Of a DNA stretch of 64,000 nt, positions 62,492 through 64,000 are shown piece after piece. Under the pieces are notes generated by a model that ran no database searches, was not told the DNA's origin, and saw only the letters and a list, made by a program, of their open reading frames with translations. The position numbers and the translations under genes were made by a program. How positions within the stretch are numbered: the first letter of the stretch is position 1; each line of letters starts with the position of its first letter. The stretch is from NCBI GenBank assembly GCA_919901855.1, contig CAKKQC010000042.1:124001-188000 (forward strand), read 5' to 3'. The stretch is from a bacterium (lineage in GTDB: Bacteria > Oederibacteriota > CAKKQC01).

Positions 62492-63538
62492 TTACCGCCC
62501 CGTCTTGAAGTGCGCGACGAACTTGGGGGCCGCGACCTGCATGTGGGTGGCCTTGCGGCCCTTCAGCACCGCCAGGACGTCGTCCACGGTCCACCGGCCG
62601 ATCGTGTGCATCGCCTCGAACATGGCCCCCGCCTTGTGCGACGATAGGACCGCCCAGGGCGCCCGCCGGATCGGGTGGGACTTCGGCAACGGCTCCTTGG
62701 GGTAGACGTCGATCCCGGCCCGGAACCTCTTCCGCCGCACCATGTCCGTGAGCGCGTCGAAGTCGACGAGATGGGACCGGCTGATGAGGATGAGCGTGGC
62801 GTCGCGCCGGATGAGCGAGAGCCGGCGGCGGTCGAGCAGGCCCCGGTTCTTGGGCGACGGGATCGCGAGGACGTAGATCACGCGAGCGCGACGGAGGAGC
62901 GCGTCCAGTCCGCATGGCTCCGCGCCCTGGGCGCGCAGGTATGAGGGCTTGAGCCAGGGATCGTAGGCCAGCACCTTGACCCCGAACGGGTCGAGCAGGG
63001 GCTTGAGGTTCCGCGCCAGCCCCCCGAACCCGATGAACCCGACGGTCTGGTCGAAGAGCATGAAGCTTTCCTCATTCGCCTCGAACTGCCACCGCTCGTT
63101 GCCCCGGCGAAACGCCCGGTCGGTCTCCACCACGGTGCGGGAACAGGCCAGCGTGAGCGCGAGCGCCAGCTCGGCCACGGCCGGGCCGAATGCGGGCGCG
63201 CAGGAAGCCACCGTGATCCCCCGCCGGAAGCACTCGTCGTAGTCCAGGTACTGGGGGCTCGGGAGGTTGCCGCCGACCTCGAAGACGCCCTGGAGCTTCG
63301 GGAACATCGCCGGCGAGCCGTGGTGCCACCAGCCGCAGATGATCGCGGCGGCGTCCCGGTGCTTCTCGAGTTCCTTCGCTGGGATCTCCCCCTGGACGGC
63401 CCACACCACGTTCGCGGCGGCTCTCAGCCTCCGCAGATCCTCCGGCGTGAACAGCCTCTCCATCGGCCGATAGATCGGCTCCAGCAGAACCTTGGGCTTG
63501 CCGGTGCGCATCGTGGCTCCCACGCCGGGCATGGTCAC
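62492..63538 (-). CDS. D-isomer-specific 2-hydroxyacid dehydrogenase
   Basis: A 348-residue NAD-dependent dehydrogenase. The nucleotide site is TVGFIGFGGLARNLKPLLDPFG, followed by the conserved ISRSHLVDFDALTDM. The catalytic His is probably in LSSHKAGAMFEAMH. GTG at 63538 overlaps the stop of the upstream gene (GTGA); ATG 63532 or 63511 would shorten it. It is a divergent member compared with 46991-47992. Substrate unknown. Confidence 0.82.
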   Translation of the reverse strand: MTMPGVGATMRTGKPKVLLEPIYRPMERLFTPEDLRRLRAAANVVWAVQGEIPAKELEKHRDAAAIICGWWHHGSPAMFPKLQGVFEVGGNLPSPQYLDYDECFRRGITVASCAPAFGPAVAELALALTLACSRTVVETDRAFRRGNERWQFEANEESFMLFDQTVGFIGFGGLARNLKPLLDPFGVKVLAYDPWLKPSYLRAQGAEPCGLDALLRRARVIYVLAIPSPKNRGLLDRRRLSLIRRDATLILISRSHLVDFDALTDMVRRKRFRAGIDVYPKEPLPKSHPIRRAPWAVLSSHKAGAMFEAMHTIGRWTVDDVLAVLKGRKATHMQVAAPKFVAHFKTGR

Positions 63539-63999
63539 TCGCCCCGATCCAGCCAGGGCCGGGGAGCGAGCCGCCGGATGCCCGCCAGCCGCCGCCGCCA
63601 CGCCGCCGGATCGGGCCCCAGGTCGCGGCCGGTCACGGCGACCAGTTCCGCGCGCGCGTGCGCCGCGAGGTAGCCCCTGGCGTCGCCGAGGTAACCCGCC
63701 AGGATCCGCGCGCCCGCCACGGAGCCGCACCGGGCCATCGCCCGGCCGATCGCGACCTCGAGGTACCCGGACCGCTCGTCCCAGACCCCGGACTGGAACG
63801 ACCGCGCCCCCAGCCCGCGGAGTCCCGGCTTGGCATGGAGAATCTCGAGGGCGGGGAGCGCCTCCGGCCGCCCCAGCCGCTCGGCAGCGAGGCAGATCGC
63901 CTGGGTGTAGTAGAACGCGCCGGACGGATAGCGCGCGAGATTGCCCCGCGAGCCGTCGAGCAGTTCCGCCACCCGCCGCAGGTGCGCTATGACCCGGGG
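63535..63999 (-). CDS. C-terminal part of a helical-repeat (HEAT-like) protein (5' end outside window)
   Basis: The frame is open to the window edge (about 154 residues visible). Helix-loop repeats such as RYLEVAIGRAMARCGSVAG-like text and GARILAGYLGDARGYLAAHA suggest HEAT or armadillo repeats, though no clean consensus is seen. The stop overlaps the dehydrogenase start as GTGA. The start and any enzymatic part lie beyond the window. Confidence 0.6.
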   Translation of the reverse strand, partial: PRVIAHLRRVAELLDGSRGNLARYPSGAFYYTQAICLAAERLGRPEALPALEILHAKPGLRGLGARSFQSGVWDERSGYLEVAIGRAMARCGSVAGARILAGYLGDARGYLAAHARAELVAVTGRDLGPDPAAWRRRLAGIRRLAPRPWLDRGE

Positions 64000-64000
64000 G

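Overview
The window is about 64 kb of very GC-rich DNA from a Gram-negative bacterium, probably an uncultivated one. Evidence for an outer membrane is direct: Kdo synthesis (KdsA, KdsB), ADP-heptose enzymes (GmhA, HldE kinase and HldE transferase), a lipid A-type acyltransferase and several beta-barrel or outer-membrane-type proteins. No rRNA, tRNA, phage gene, transposase or CRISPR array was found, so the lineage cannot be fixed. Genes are packed tightly: most operon neighbours share ATGA or GTGA, and four convergent pairs overlap at their 3' ends. Many first genes have a TANNNT hexamer ending only 6-12 nt before the start codon, which suggests leaderless or near-leaderless mRNAs.

Layout. 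(1) 2-8308 +: the end of a TPR protein, then an LPS inner-core operon (kdsA, gmhA, hldE kinase, a FecR/beta-barrel protein, hldE transferase, kdsB, pyrG, RNase HI, small membrane protein). (2) 8309-8823: a 515-base gene-free gap with a strong hairpin. (3) 8824-14755: a DapA-type aldolase, a minus-strand operon (sugar isomerase/epimerase, nitroreductase, PIG-L deacetylase, small protein, LpxL-like acyltransferase), then a GNAT protein and a second PIG-L protein. (4) 14845-18705: a secreted, cysteine-rich protein of about 1290 residues with DUF11-like domains. (5) 18699-28196: a peptidoglycan/amino-sugar salvage region with a secreted serine hydrolase-NamZ fusion, a GH18 hydrolase, a zeta-toxin-like kinase with a small coupled partner, AnmK, a sugar kinase-MurQ fusion, a PHP protein and a GH20 hexosaminidase. 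(6) 28253-36190: O-antigen-ligase-like protein, CopD-like protein, then M16 peptidase-pheT-zapB-zapA with a candidate 6S RNA, and an inositol-phosphatase-family enzyme. (7) 36168-46233: a PorV/PorQ-like protein, then a methylated-amine oxidation module (membrane Fe-S oxidoreductase, dimethylglycine/sarcosine dehydrogenase-like flavoenzyme, EtfA, EtfB, MttB-family methyltransferase, OPA-type transporter). (8) 46255-48822: isomerase, hydroxyacid dehydrogenase, methyltransferase. (9) 48905-61810: a surface-polysaccharide region. (10) 61871-64000: redoxin, hydroxyacid dehydrogenase and a partial repeat protein.

The most interesting part is the salvage region. Its exported hydrolases could release MurNAc and GlcNAc from cell-wall material, and AnmK plus the kinase-MurQ fusion would turn 1,6-anhydroMurNAc and MurNAc into GlcNAc-6-phosphate. 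A zeta-like kinase sits in the middle; classical zeta toxins phosphorylate UDP-GlcNAc, so this enzyme may be an amino-sugar kinase rather than, or as well as, a toxin.
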